Shown here piece after piece: positions 15,855 through 23,196 of a stretch of DNA of 32,414 bases (within the stretch, counting starts at the first letter, position 1; the number at the start of each line of letters is the position of its first letter). The position numbers and the translations under genes were made by a program. The notes under the pieces are model-generated. The model made no database searches and was not told the origin of the DNA. It saw only the letters and a list, made by a program, of their open reading frames with translations. The stretch comes from Candidatus Bathyarchaeota archaeon (GTDB taxonomy: Archaea; Thermoproteota; Bathyarchaeia; 40CM-2-53-6). Where the stretch lies: contig VBBD01000025.1 of the NCBI GenBank assembly GCA_005882895.1, positions 1 through 32,414 of the forward strand, read 5' to 3'.

Positions 15855-16229
15855 TTACTCGTGCTTAAGTTTCGGCTTGGTCTTCTTTTTCTTCGGCGTC
15901 AGAGCTGGTGTTTGTGGGAACAAGTACGGGGTCGTTTGAGCCCCAGTCGGTGGCGAGCCTACATGCTCCATGGGATGCAATACGTGCTTCTCCGGCGGCG
16001 TGACCTCTAGGACCCCACTCTGGCTTAGGACTCTGTAGTGGTTTAGGCCTTGGTGGTGGAGGAACTTGTGTAGTAGTAGTTTGACCTGTTTGGTCTTTGC
16101 CCCCTCGATCTGGAGCTGCGTGCCCTTGGTTCTCATTTTGCCCTCGACCTTCGATTTCAGGAACTGGGTTGCTTCGCTCGCTCGGTCATGCAATTCTTTC
16201 AGCTCGACTGTCAGCACGGGTTTCGGCAT
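15855..16229 (-). CDS. Basic protein, possibly eL22-like ribosomal protein
   Basis: 124 residues, ATG start. Residues 1-78 form an alpha/beta core: VLTVELKELHDRASEATQFL, KSKVEGKMRTKGTQLQIEG, KTKQVKLLLHKFLHHQGL, NHYRVLSQSGVLEV. The order and spacing resemble eukaryotic ribosomal protein eL22 ('FLQERIKVNGK...KITVTS...[20 protein letters not shown]...YELRYF'), though identity is low. The C-terminal 45 residues are Pro- and His-containing and end in a Lys-rich tail (PKKKKTKPKLKHE), typical of RNA-binding extensions. The role is inference; it could be an unrelated nucleic-acid-binding protein. Confidence 0.55.
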   Translation of the reverse strand: MPKPVLTVELKELHDRASEATQFLKSKVEGKMRTKGTQLQIEGAKTKQVKLLLHKFLHHQGLNHYRVLSQSGVLEVTPPEKHVLHPMEHVGSPPTGAQTTPYLFPQTPALTPKKKKTKPKLKHE

Positions 16230-16864
16230 GCTAAATCATACTGGGAGTCTTGGCCGTTTAAGACTAGAGCATATTCTATCGCATACGACCCCGGATATCA
16301 CCCATTTTAACCCCTGATTCCGAATCTGAGCCCACGATTTCTAGAACATGATCTTCCACGCTTATCCCTAGGGGAATCCGTGGGGATCGAAAAAGGCAAA
16401 ACAGGCCGATAACATGCCCGTCTCAAAGAAACAAACGCAAGTCTGGTTCAGACAAGAAATGGGTCATGGAAAAAATGACCCAGATCGTGTTGAATGTCCC
16501 GCGACGCAAGAGTGGTTGAAGGGAAACCTCTGATCCAGGAAATCGCCCATTATCAGCCCTGATCGCGATTCTAGGACCCCTCCAAACTCTCCCCTGAGAA
16601 TCGTTCGGGTTTGGCTGAAATAATGGCGAGTTTCGCCTTGCGATCTAAGCATGGATTACGCTTTGAATCCTGAGACTCGCCCAGAATCGATGCCAGACAG
16701 CGAGTCACTACCCCCAAGAAAAAGGGGGTATTAGCCAAGCATCTCGCGACGCACAAGCGCTTTCCCCGTTCTTTGTTCCCACTATTGTTCCGTGAGAAGG
16801 TTGGGCGAGCATTATAGCTACAATCTTCCCTTCGGTATCTTGTGATTGATGCTGTAGTGTCCGC
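16230..16864. other. Gene-free stretch with several hairpins
   Basis: 635 bases without a convincing gene. It contains GTCTG-GTT-CAGAC (16441-16453) immediately followed by GGGTCAT-loop-ATGACCC (16461-16481), and TACCCCC-loop-GGGGGTA (16709-16730). The nonamer CGCGACGCA occurs twice (about 16500 and 16746). Frames across it lack coding character. It could hold an unrecognised RNA gene or decayed sequence. Confidence 0.4.
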
Positions 16865-17087
16865 ATGCTCAAGACCAAGATAGTCGCCTTCCTCGGCCTG
16901 GCCCTAACGCTCTCGTCTCTCCTCCTAGGTTCCCGGACACTCGGCTACCAGCGAGCAGCGAGCAGTCCTCAGCCTACAGCTCGGCGGCCTATTCCTTGTC
17001 CTAGGTGGATTCTTGCGGTTATTCGACAACCATCCCCTCGAGAACGCTCTCGCAGGGCTCTACGATCTCGAAGCCCTGACAAGCTAG
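16865..17087 (+). pseudogene. Small two-helix membrane protein gene, frameshifted by a 7-bp tandem duplication
   Basis: The ATG frame reads MLKTKIVAFLGLALTLSSLLLGSRTLGYQRA, a clear membrane helix, and then turns into Arg/Pro/Ser-rich sequence. AGCGAGC is present twice in tandem at 16950-16963 exactly at the change. With one copy removed the frame continues VLSLQLGGLFLVLGGFLRLF and ends DLEALTS at 17085-17087, giving a 71-residue protein with two helices. The unduplicated form is therefore likely the original. As it stands the gene is broken, or switchable if the repeat slips. Function unknown. Confidence 0.6.
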
Positions 17088-17103
17088 AAGCCTTCTGGTT
17101 TTT

Positions 17104-17553
17104 CTAAGGTTCGTCCTTGTAGAACTTCGCCAGGTCCAGCGATTCCCGTGTCTGCTTCTCCAACTCTTCCATCGTCGGGTACACTGCCCTGTAGACCTCC
17201 AGAACACCCTTCTTCGATCTCACATGCACCAAGTACGTTGGATAAGCGGCATGCCGAAACACTCTCTTGCTCTCCCAGGACTCTGTCCGGTCGTCCTCTG
17301 TATAGCGAACATGAACGTTCGCGAAATGCACCATTCCGCCCAGATCCGAGTTCATTCTTTCCGCAAGCTCCCGAAACAGGGGCTTCTGTTCCATACAACC
17401 TGAACACCCATCCCTAGTGAGCGCGGTCACATAGACAACGCCCAACTCTTTCACGAGAGCTCCAACCGCCCCGTCATCAGGTAATCCCTTCAACCGTTGA
17501 AAATCGATCACTTCTACACTTTTGTCAGAAATGACCTGGCTAGAAACCGTCAA
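17104..17553 (-). CDS. Thioredoxin-fold protein with CxxC
   Basis: 149 residues from TTG 17553. A thioredoxin-like beta-alpha-beta unit precedes DGCSGCMEQKPLFRELAERM, with the redox pair Cys50 and Cys53. The later strand FANVHVRYTEDD and the segment HAAYPTYLVHV carry the cis-Pro of the fold (AYPTY). It has no signal peptide, so it should act in the cytoplasm. Unlike thioredoxin, the active site is CSGC rather than CGPC and a 40-residue helical tail follows. Probable disulfide oxidoreductase; partner unknown. Confidence 0.8.
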   Translation of the reverse strand: MTVSSQVISDKSVEVIDFQRLKGLPDDGAVGALVKELGVVYVTALTRDGCSGCMEQKPLFRELAERMNSDLGGMVHFANVHVRYTEDDRTESWESKRVFRHAAYPTYLVHVRSKKGVLEVYRAVYPTMEELEKQTRESLDLAKFYKDEP

Positions 17554-17647
17554 TGCGATCCTCTTGAAAACCAGTCAGATGTTCAATATAAGAATAAACT
17601 CCGTAGCCATCGCGGTTTCGCGGACAAAAGAGGGATGTGGTCCCTGT

Positions 17648-18448
17648 TTAGGGACCAGAACTTACCCAGGTCACCGAAAAGCTAGTGTTGTCGCTGGACG
17701 GGTTCGAGGGTGAGGCTTTCGTCGCGCCGCCGCTGGTCACCATTGTTATCTTTTGAACATTCGAGCCGAACGTTCCATAGGCTGCCGTGGTCACACCAAT
17801 CGTCGCATAGCAAGTGCTGCCGACTCCTGTACTATCGAGTCCGAATTTGACTGTCCCGAAGTTTGCAAGCGGGAGGATACCACCGCTACTCGAGGGTGCC
17901 TCAGCGATCCATTCTGCTGAGGACTGTCGTGCCCGGTGAACCGTTGACGAAGTGCTAAAGCTCTGGCCCGTCGTAATGTCAGAAATGCTGACGGTGAATT
18001 TTCCGTTGCCCAACGCATGTGCTTCTGCAGATATCACGTCCCCAGGATGAACAGAGATGCCGTTGATGAGAAACGATGGGTGCGGGAAGAATTCGTACCA
18101 AGCATAGTATGTGGGGACGCCGTTCTGGCAGTCAGAATCGGTACCTGTCTGTTCTACAGTGCCTGAGCTGTACCCGTCGATTCCGACCCAGAAGCTAGAG
18201 TATTGGTTAGTGCTCGGACAATTGCCCTGTATCGTCGGGACCACCCATGATCCCTTTGCGTCGCTGACGGATCCGGCAGAGCCTGTCACTGCGAATCCGC
18301 TCCAGTTGGTGCTGCTAACGCTTCCGTCGTGAATGCGTGGTGCGACTATTATCGATGGTGTTGGGAGAGCCGCGGCAAAGCTGATAGTTGATAGGAAGAC
18401 AATAGCGAATGCTGCAAGGGTTGTTGTGAAGAAATGTCGCATTGACAT
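17648..18448 (-). CDS. Secreted G1-family (eqolisin) glutamic peptidase
   Basis: 266 residues. The signal peptide is at 1-28. The mature part begins with STNWSGFAVTG, the family's opening strand, then GSWVVPTIQ, SSFWVGIDGYSSGTVEQTGTD with the catalytic Gln100, YAWYEFFP, and SAEWIAEAP with the catalytic Glu (179 or 183). These are the hallmarks of acid glutamic peptidases, which are active at low pH outside the cell. No propeptide longer than about 15 residues is apparent. It implies an acidic habitat or compartment. It is the first intact gene after the broken F420-type gene. Confidence 0.9.
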   Translation of the reverse strand: MSMRHFFTTTLAAFAIVFLSTISFAAALPTPSIIVAPRIHDGSVSSTNWSGFAVTGSAGSVSDAKGSWVVPTIQGNCPSTNQYSSFWVGIDGYSSGTVEQTGTDSDCQNGVPTYYAWYEFFPHPSFLINGISVHPGDVISAEAHALGNGKFTVSISDITTGQSFSTSSTVHRARQSSAEWIAEAPSSSGGILPLANFGTVKFGLDSTGVGSTCYATIGVTTAAYGTFGSNVQKITMVTSGGATKASPSNPSSDNTSFSVTWVSSGP

Positions 18449-18577
18449 TTTTCTCGAACATTTTCTGCGAAAGCGGAATCAAAATAAGCCTTGTGGGAAT
18501 CTCTTCCGGCTATTCTCGCGAGCGCCAAAATAACCCTGTTAGGAGGATCTATATTCCAGAGGCGAGGCCTGGGTGAG

Positions 18578-18915
18578 CTATTTCTGCAGGACTCCGGGTT
18601 CGGGGCGGAGTTCAACGATGAGTCCATCGCTCCATTGGTACTTTGCATCCATAAGCTCGGTCACCTTCTTAGCCAGTTCGGGCTCTTCAGACGAATCGAT
18701 AATTCGGCCCAGCCCCACGTACTTGTCGCTATCCACTTCGAACGAGATTCCGGGGTGGTTCTTGATGTTTCGAACCCAATGCGCCTCATCCGGTATTACG
18801 AGACGAGATAGAATCGTCCCTGATGTCGGATGTACCAGATTTCTATTCTGTGAGGTGCCTTAGTCTTCCAGCCTTCAGTAGTGAGATATAGAAACTGGTG
18901 GTTGTGGTCCTTCAG
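18578..18915 (-). pseudogene. F420H2-dependent nitroreductase-like (DUF385 family) gene with frameshift
   Basis: The first frame reads LKDHNHQFLYLTTEGWKTK and continues through PHRIEIWYIRHQGRFYLVS to a TAA. The next frame resumes with IPDEAHWVRNIKNHPGISFEV and ends ELRPEPGVLQK at 18578-18580. Joined, they match the deazaflavin-dependent nitroreductase pattern (LTTxGxKTG, GRFYLVS, AHWVRNI). One missing base around 18793-18803 explains the break and keeps the normal spacing. No ATG, GTG or TTG precedes the conserved start; CTG at 18915 stands 7 bases after GAGGGGG, a good ribosome site. It follows the RidA gene on the same strand. An assembly error is possible. Confidence 0.65.
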
Positions 18916-18948
18916 GGAGCGACCCCCTCTGTGAAGTAACGCTAATGG

Positions 18949-19341
18949 TTACTTCTTCTGCTTGTCAGGAACATAAGCTAGGCCCTGAACCTCTACTTTC
19001 ATCCCAAAGAGCAGGTCGCCGGCCTGGACAGTTGTCCTCGCGGGCCTCGGATCACTGAAGAAACTGGAGTAGACTTCGTTCATCCCAGAATACTCAGCTA
19101 GATCCTTGAGGTAGACTGTTGTCTGGAGGACACAGTCCATGTTGGACCCCGCTGCCTCCATGATCCTCTGGAAGTTCTCCAGAGTAGCTTTCGTCTGGGC
19201 TCTGATATCTCCGGGAATCACTTTCCCGTTCTTGTCGATTGGTCCTTGCCCTGAAACAAACAATAATTCTCCAAACCTGAGCGCAGGCGAGAACGGAAGA
19301 CCAAGCGGCGCAGGGCCCGTTTTCACAGCTTCCCTCTTCAT
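18949..19341 (-). CDS. ridA: RidA/YjgF/L-PSP family enamine-imine deaminase
   Basis: 130 residues from ATG 19341. Family motifs are PFSPALRFGELLFVSGQGPID, QTKATLENFQRIMEAAGSNMDCVLQTTVYLKDL and the Arg-containing PARTTVQAGDL, whose Arg binds the carboxylate of imine intermediates. RidA hydrolyses reactive enamines such as 2-aminoacrylate that leave threonine/serine dehydratases. It diverges from the dehydratase gene at 19413 with only 71 bases between starts, so the pair is functionally coherent. The longer open frame upstream overlaps this promoter region and is rejected as the start. Confidence 0.88.
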   Translation of the reverse strand: MKREAVKTGPAPLGLPFSPALRFGELLFVSGQGPIDKNGKVIPGDIRAQTKATLENFQRIMEAAGSNMDCVLQTTVYLKDLAEYSGMNEVYSSFFSDPRPARTTVQAGDLLFGMKVEVQGLAYVPDKQKK

Positions 19342-19412
19342 ACGAATCGACAAGGCGGCATCGTATCTTTGATGTTTAAGAGTTGAGAGATAATACCGAA
19401 TAACTGCCAGAC

Positions 19413-20399
19413 ATGCTGGAAAAGACAGTTTCAAGCCCAGAGATCCTCGGCCCGATACCCCTGAAACTTATCGAAGAGGCCAGAGAACGGATAAAGGACA
19501 CGGTTCTACGCACTCCCCTCGTCCGCTTAAATGTTGACGCTGCGCCAGCAGATATCTTTCTGAAGCTGGAGAATCTGCAGCCCACTGGCTCCTTCAAGGT
19601 CCGAGGGGCGAGCAACGCGATTGCCCTCGCTGGTCCAGAGGCAGAGAAACGTGGAGTATACACCTGCAGTGCGGGAAACATGGCCCAGGCACTCGCCTGG
19701 CAAGCTCGCAAAAACCAGATTCCTTGCACAGTAATCGTCCCAGACAATGCTCCAGAGACGAAGCTGGAAGCAATCAGAAGGTTCGGCGCAAAGATCATCC
19801 AAGCATCGTTTGACGAAGTCTGGAAGGTCGTCGTGACTCACCGGTATCCTCCTCTCGACGGCTCCGTGTTCATTCACCCGTTTGCAGACATTCGAATGAT
19901 GGCTGGGAACGGAACCGCAGGTCTAGAGGTCCTCGAAGATCTACCTGATGTCGAGTCGGTTGTCATACCGTTTGGAGGTGGAGGACTTTCCGTAGGGATC
20001 GCGTCAGCAATCCGCGCGAAGAGTCCTCAGACTCGAGTCTTCGCTGTGGAGCCAGAAACCGCAGCACCATTGTCCGCGTCTTTCGCTGCTGGCTCAGCCC
20101 AAGAGATCGAGAGAATCCCCAGTTTCGTTGACGGTATCGGTGGAAAGAGTGTTCTTCCCGAGATGTATGAGCGAGCAAGAAATCTGCTTGTGCCACTGGT
20201 AGTTTCTCTCTCGGAGATTGCCGCAGCCATCAAGCTCTTGGTAGAGCGCAACAGGATCGTTGCAGAAGGCGCTGGAGCAGCATCCGTTGCTGCCGCTATG
20301 ACAGGCAAGGCGGGTTCTGGAAAAATTGTCTGCATCGTGTCTGGCGGCAATATTGACTCTTCAAAGCTGGCGAAGATTCTTGCCGGCGGTGTCCCTTAA
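19413..20399 (+). CDS. ilvA: PLP-dependent threonine/serine dehydratase
   Basis: 328 residues, ATG start. A fold-type II PLP enzyme. Lys62 in PTGSFKVRGASN forms the Schiff base; VIPFGGGGLSVG is the phosphate-binding Gly loop; VCIVSGGNID near the C-terminus contacts the pyridine nitrogen. It lacks the ACT regulatory domains of biosynthetic IlvA, so it resembles the short catabolic form or serine racemase. It makes 2-oxobutyrate from threonine, releasing enamines that the divergent RidA would clear. TTTAAG at 19375-19380 is a likely TATA element, giving a nearly leaderless message. Confidence 0.9.
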   Translation: MLEKTVSSPEILGPIPLKLIEEARERIKDTVLRTPLVRLNVDAAPADIFLKLENLQPTGSFKVRGASNAIALAGPEAEKRGVYTCSAGNMAQALAWQARKNQIPCTVIVPDNAPETKLEAIRRFGAKIIQASFDEVWKVVVTHRYPPLDGSVFIHPFADIRMMAGNGTAGLEVLEDLPDVESVVIPFGGGGLSVGIASAIRAKSPQTRVFAVEPETAAPLSASFAAGSAQEIERIPSFVDGIGGKSVLPEMYERARNLLVPLVVSLSEIAAAIKLLVERNRIVAEGAGAASVAAAMTGKAGSGKIVCIVSGGNIDSSKLAKILAGGVP

Positions 20400-21032
20400 T
20401 TATTGGGTCACGAGCTTCAGAACATATGACCCGAGGACTTTACTCGCCAAGATTACGAGAATTCCCAAAACTACCATTTTCATTGCTGACTTGGCCGCTG
20501 ATTGTTTCAGGGTTACTCCTCGAAATGCTCCGAGTAAGAAGAGCAAGATGACTCCGATGATTATTGATGCTGTTACGGCATATGTTTCCGGGAAGAGTAC
20601 CAGGGGAAACAGCAATACCAGTGAGGCAAGTGCGGAAGTGATAGCTGTGACTATCCCGGAGCCTAGCGCTCTCCGATTGATCTTTCCCAACAATCGATGG
20701 ATTTTTGGATGCTCCGTTGTAAGGGGGACATGTTTCTTCTTGTTGCCGTTTGTTTGTCTTGACCGCTGGCGATTTGTCCGTGTTATCGCCTCCAACAACT
20801 GTGTCTTCTTTTCGTGCGTTTCGGACAAATAGGTTGCCGCAAAAACAGATAACGCACCCGCTACTGCTCCCCCTACACCCGTTGCGAAGATCTGAACGGG
20901 GATCAGCGCTGCGGACCCCGCGGCTGATATGATTCCGAGAACGGAGAAGAGGCCATCTATGGAGCCGAAGACGAGTTCAGCGCTTCGACTTCCTGTCTCT
21001 TGAACTACTAGCTCTGTGCTCTGTACTGCCAG
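20400..21032 (-). CDS. VIT1/CCC1 family iron/manganese transporter, unusual start
   Basis: About 210 residues. The conserved N-terminal helix SAELVFGSIDGLFSVLGIISAAG and the segment FAAT(Y)LSE are those of the VIT1/CCC1 metal transporters. A charged cytoplasmic stretch (SETHEKKTQLLEAITRTN...) and three more helices follow (GSGIVTAITSALASLVLLFPL, AVTASIIIGVILLFLLGAF, KMVVLGILVILASKVLG). The family moves Fe2+ or Mn2+ out of the cytoplasm. No ATG, GTG or TTG exists before the conserved region; the first, TTG at 20828, would delete the first helices. CTG at 21032 is the best candidate. It follows cmk on the same strand. A 5' frameshift is the alternative. Confidence 0.75.
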   Translation of the reverse strand: MAVQSTELVVQETGSRSAELVFGSIDGLFSVLGIISAAGSAALIPVQIFATGVGGAVAGALSVFAATYLSETHEKKTQLLEAITRTNRQRSRQTNGNKKKHVPLTTEHPKIHRLLGKINRRALGSGIVTAITSALASLVLLFPLVLFPETYAVTASIIIGVILLFLLGAFRGVTLKQSAAKSAMKMVVLGILVILASKVLGSYVLKLVTQ

Positions 21033-21040
21033 GAGGGGTC

Positions 21041-21079
21041 ATCCCCGAAGGGGAATGCATGGCCATGACTGGATTCCCC
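21041..21079 (-). promoter_or_regulatory. Possible switch hairpins before the VIT1 gene
   Basis: On the minus strand GGGGAAT (21079-21073), ATTCCCC (21056-21050) and GGGGAT (21046-21041) occur in order. The middle arm can pair with the first (7 bp) or, through a stable C(UUCG)G-type loop, with the last, which contains the purine-rich sequence before the proposed CTG start. This would allow translation control. Confidence 0.35.
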
Positions 21080-21183
21080 GGCATGAGCATGTTGTTACTA
21101 GACGATGGCCTCCATAGAGAATCCCGCTTGGGCTATCCGGATATTGTCTCAGCGGAGCTCCTACGTTGCCGTGGTCGGTGTCG

Positions 21184-21780
21184 TTACGAGGGATTAGTGC
21201 CCGCAGGAATAGGCTGGGGTCCCGGATTCTTCTCTAAGCTCTTTCCCATCTTCGCGTTCTTTGCCGTGAGAGCTGCGGCAAGTAGGATCTTTGCTGTATC
21301 CTCAATCGAGCCAAAACTCGTATCCAAGATTAGATGATATATTGACCAGTCATCAACGCTGAACCCGTAATGTTTCCGATATCTCTCAGCTTGCAACCCT
21401 TCCCTGTGCAATGTTTGCCTCCGTGCCTCCTCCAGACTAACGCGGTCTCGTGCCGCAATTCTCTCCAACCTCACGACTAAAGGCGCAGTCAATAGGACCC
21501 TCAGGTCAGAGATCTCCTTCAAAACCCACCCGGCGAGTTGTCCATCGACCACGACGTCACCCCTTTCCGCCTCTGCCATTGTTCTTTCGTCTACCAACCG
21601 GTCGATACTCGGATCCGCGGCAGCCAGTTCCTGAAATTTTTCCAGCAGGACCTGTCGCTCCTCTGCCAGCTTTCTGAACATTAACCCAGCCGACACGTGG
21701 CGGAGACCAAGTGATCCAGCCAGCTTCGCCGCGTATGTAGACTTACCAGACCCGTGCGGCCCGCTAAGGGTCACAATCAA
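21184..21780 (-). CDS. cmk: Cytidylate kinase
   Basis: 198 residues. P-loop SGPHGSGKST at 6-15, then the archaeal CMK features AGLMFRKLAEER, DGQLAGWVLKE and the lid RIAARDRVSLEEARRQTLHREGLQAERYRKHYG. It phosphorylates CMP and dCMP with ATP. The tail after about residue 172 (KNAKMGKSLEKNPGPQPIPAG) is an extra unstructured extension. The TTG start overlaps the eL34 stop as TTGA, so it is translationally coupled in the uL15-secY-adkA-EMC3-eL34-cmk operon. Confidence 0.93.
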   Translation of the reverse strand: MIVTLSGPHGSGKSTYAAKLAGSLGLRHVSAGLMFRKLAEERQVLLEKFQELAAADPSIDRLVDERTMAEAERGDVVVDGQLAGWVLKEISDLRVLLTAPLVVRLERIAARDRVSLEEARRQTLHREGLQAERYRKHYGFSVDDWSIYHLILDTSFGSIEDTAKILLAAALTAKNAKMGKSLEKNPGPQPIPAGTNPS

Positions 21781-22049
21781 TCGATGGAACCTGACGCGCG
21801 AGCAACTCGTCTAATCTCAAATGCCAAACAGTTCCCGCACAGTACTCCACTAAACGGACGCGAGGGAACACGCGAGCTCTTTGCCACTCCTACCGGTCTC
21901 CCCGTTACCACTCCATGTAACTCTGCTCCGCATCGCGAGCATTGCGCGCTCCTGTGCGCCTTTGCTTCAAAATGGATAGAACGAATTCCAGACGGTAGAG
22001 TAAGCACTTTCTTTCGGCGCCCGCGAGTCCTCTGCGATGGGCGCGTCAA
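21777..22049 (-). CDS. rpl34e: Large ribosomal subunit protein eL34
   Basis: 90 residues, the standard archaeal length. It shows the basic N-terminus TRPSQRTRGRRKK, the CSRCGAELHGV zinc knuckle and the second pair region CGNCLAF, plus the SSRVPSRPFSGVLC segment typical of eL34. Start TTG overlaps the upstream EMC3-like stop as TTGA, and its own stop overlaps cmk the same way. Its presence excludes lineages that lost eL34. Confidence 0.93.
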   Translation of the reverse strand: MTRPSQRTRGRRKKVLTLPSGIRSIHFEAKAHRSAQCSRCGAELHGVVTGRPVGVAKSSRVPSRPFSGVLCGNCLAFEIRRVARASGSID

Positions 22050-22600
22050 CTAGAATCTCCCGTTGTTGGAGTCATCGAGAACGAAGATTGGACTCCAAAT
22101 AGCCTTGAAAGTGGGATGCTCAGAGTAAACGAGCAGATAAGATACCAGTAGAACAGGGACAGTACTGAAAACATGCCATTGGCCGTTGCTGTGGTGAATG
22201 GGAGGACGAGCGGTGCGTATGCTACCGGGATCGAGCCGATCGCCCTTACTACGGTGTAGTAGATCAAGAGAAAAGGAATGATCGTTATCGGGTATGTCTT
22301 AAACTGCTCGAAGGTCGATCGCGAGCTCATCTTCATCATAGCCGACTGACGTCTCATAAGTTTCTCGAGCGCTTTCTCGTCTCCATCTTTCTTGGCTTTC
22401 CGCACTGCACTGGTCCAGGCCATGTATTCCCGTCTTGAGTTTGCAATCATCTTGTAGTTCACAAGGAACCTGTTAGCGGACATAGTAATCAGCGAGAGAA
22501 CGATCGCTGCACCGAGCACTAGGAGTGTCGCAGAGGGCGGATGACTATATTGACGGAGAGGGGCTGCTAGCGTGTTGAGAATGTCGTCGATAAAGTTCAT
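22046..22600 (-). CDS. EMC3/TMCO1-like (DUF106) membrane insertase
   Basis: 184 residues, an archaeal member of the Oxa1 superfamily. A first membrane helix (ATLLVLGAAIVLSLITMSANRFL) is followed by the charged cytoplasmic coiled coil (KMIANSRREYMAWTSAVRKAKKDGDEKALEKLMRRQSAMM) and then further helices from TYPITIIPFLLIYYTVV onward. It should help insert membrane proteins next to SecY. ATG overlaps the adkA stop as ATGA. The order secY-adkA-EMC3 is widely conserved in archaea. Confidence 0.9.
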   Translation of the reverse strand: MNFIDDILNTLAAPLRQYSHPPSATLLVLGAAIVLSLITMSANRFLVNYKMIANSRREYMAWTSAVRKAKKDGDEKALEKLMRRQSAMMKMSSRSTFEQFKTYPITIIPFLLIYYTVVRAIGSIPVAYAPLVLPFTTATANGMFSVLSLFYWYLICSFTLSIPLSRLFGVQSSFSMTPTTGDSS

Positions 22601-23187
22601 TGCAGGGTCCGCTTCCGGATTAGCGCTAATAGGTCCTCCGCCGCTCTTCTCTGATGCCCATCAGGATTCAGAACGATTTGGATGGGCGCACCGGCAAGAA
22701 CAGCGTTGGCGCTGGCCATGTATCTTGACCATTCCAGGTCGGTCCGGGCCTCGTCTACTGTCTTGCTATCTCTCTCACGCGTTCTGTCCGCATTCCTTCT
22801 CCTCGCAATATCCTCAGGATCCGCTTCGATCAAAATGATTAGGCCAGGATCAAGCGCTTCCAGGACTCTTCGCGGCGTTCCCGGCCAGATTCCATCCTTG
22901 GTCCTGACGAACATGTGAGTGTCAACCACGAGGGCTGATTTACCACCGGTTTTTCCAATCTCGCGCGCAGCTTGCTCCTGGACTTTCGCTTGGAGCTCGA
23001 GGTCCTGGCGGCGCATATGGTCCCGATGAACGGTCTTTCCACGTTTCTTGAACAGCTCGTTCATCACGTTTCCAAAGTTCACTATCTTCAGAGGGATGTT
23101 CTTTTCGTGTGCAACTGTTTCCAGTTCCTGTAGAACTGTAGTTTTGCCAACCCCGGGTATGCCTGCTACGATGATGGTGCGAGACAC
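22597..23187 (-). CDS. adkA: Archaeal-type adenylate kinase
   Basis: 196 residues. The P-loop AGIPGVGKTT is at 8-17, followed by the AdkA-specific KIVNFGNVMNELFKKRGK..HRDHMRR and VVDTHMFVRTKDGIWPGTP, and EADPEDIARRR near the lid. It interconverts ATP+AMP and 2 ADP. The GTG start is 9 bases after the secY stop. This AdkA is structurally distinct from bacterial Adk and is normally encoded beside secY. Confidence 0.95.
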   Translation of the reverse strand: MSRTIIVAGIPGVGKTTVLQELETVAHEKNIPLKIVNFGNVMNELFKKRGKTVHRDHMRRQDLELQAKVQEQAAREIGKTGGKSALVVDTHMFVRTKDGIWPGTPRRVLEALDPGLIILIEADPEDIARRRNADRTRERDSKTVDEARTDLEWSRYMASANAVLAGAPIQIVLNPDGHQRRAAEDLLALIRKRTLQ

Positions 23188-23196
23188 GTTCTTGGC

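Noticed and set aside
18785-18810. Possible BHB intron at the break in the F420-type gene
   Set aside because: Family spacing between LVS and EAHWV needs just one additional base, not removal of sequence, and no BHB fold was found.
18491-18863. Plus-strand frames of about 100 residues
   Set aside because: They are antisense to the frameshifted F420-type gene, which has recognisable family motifs.
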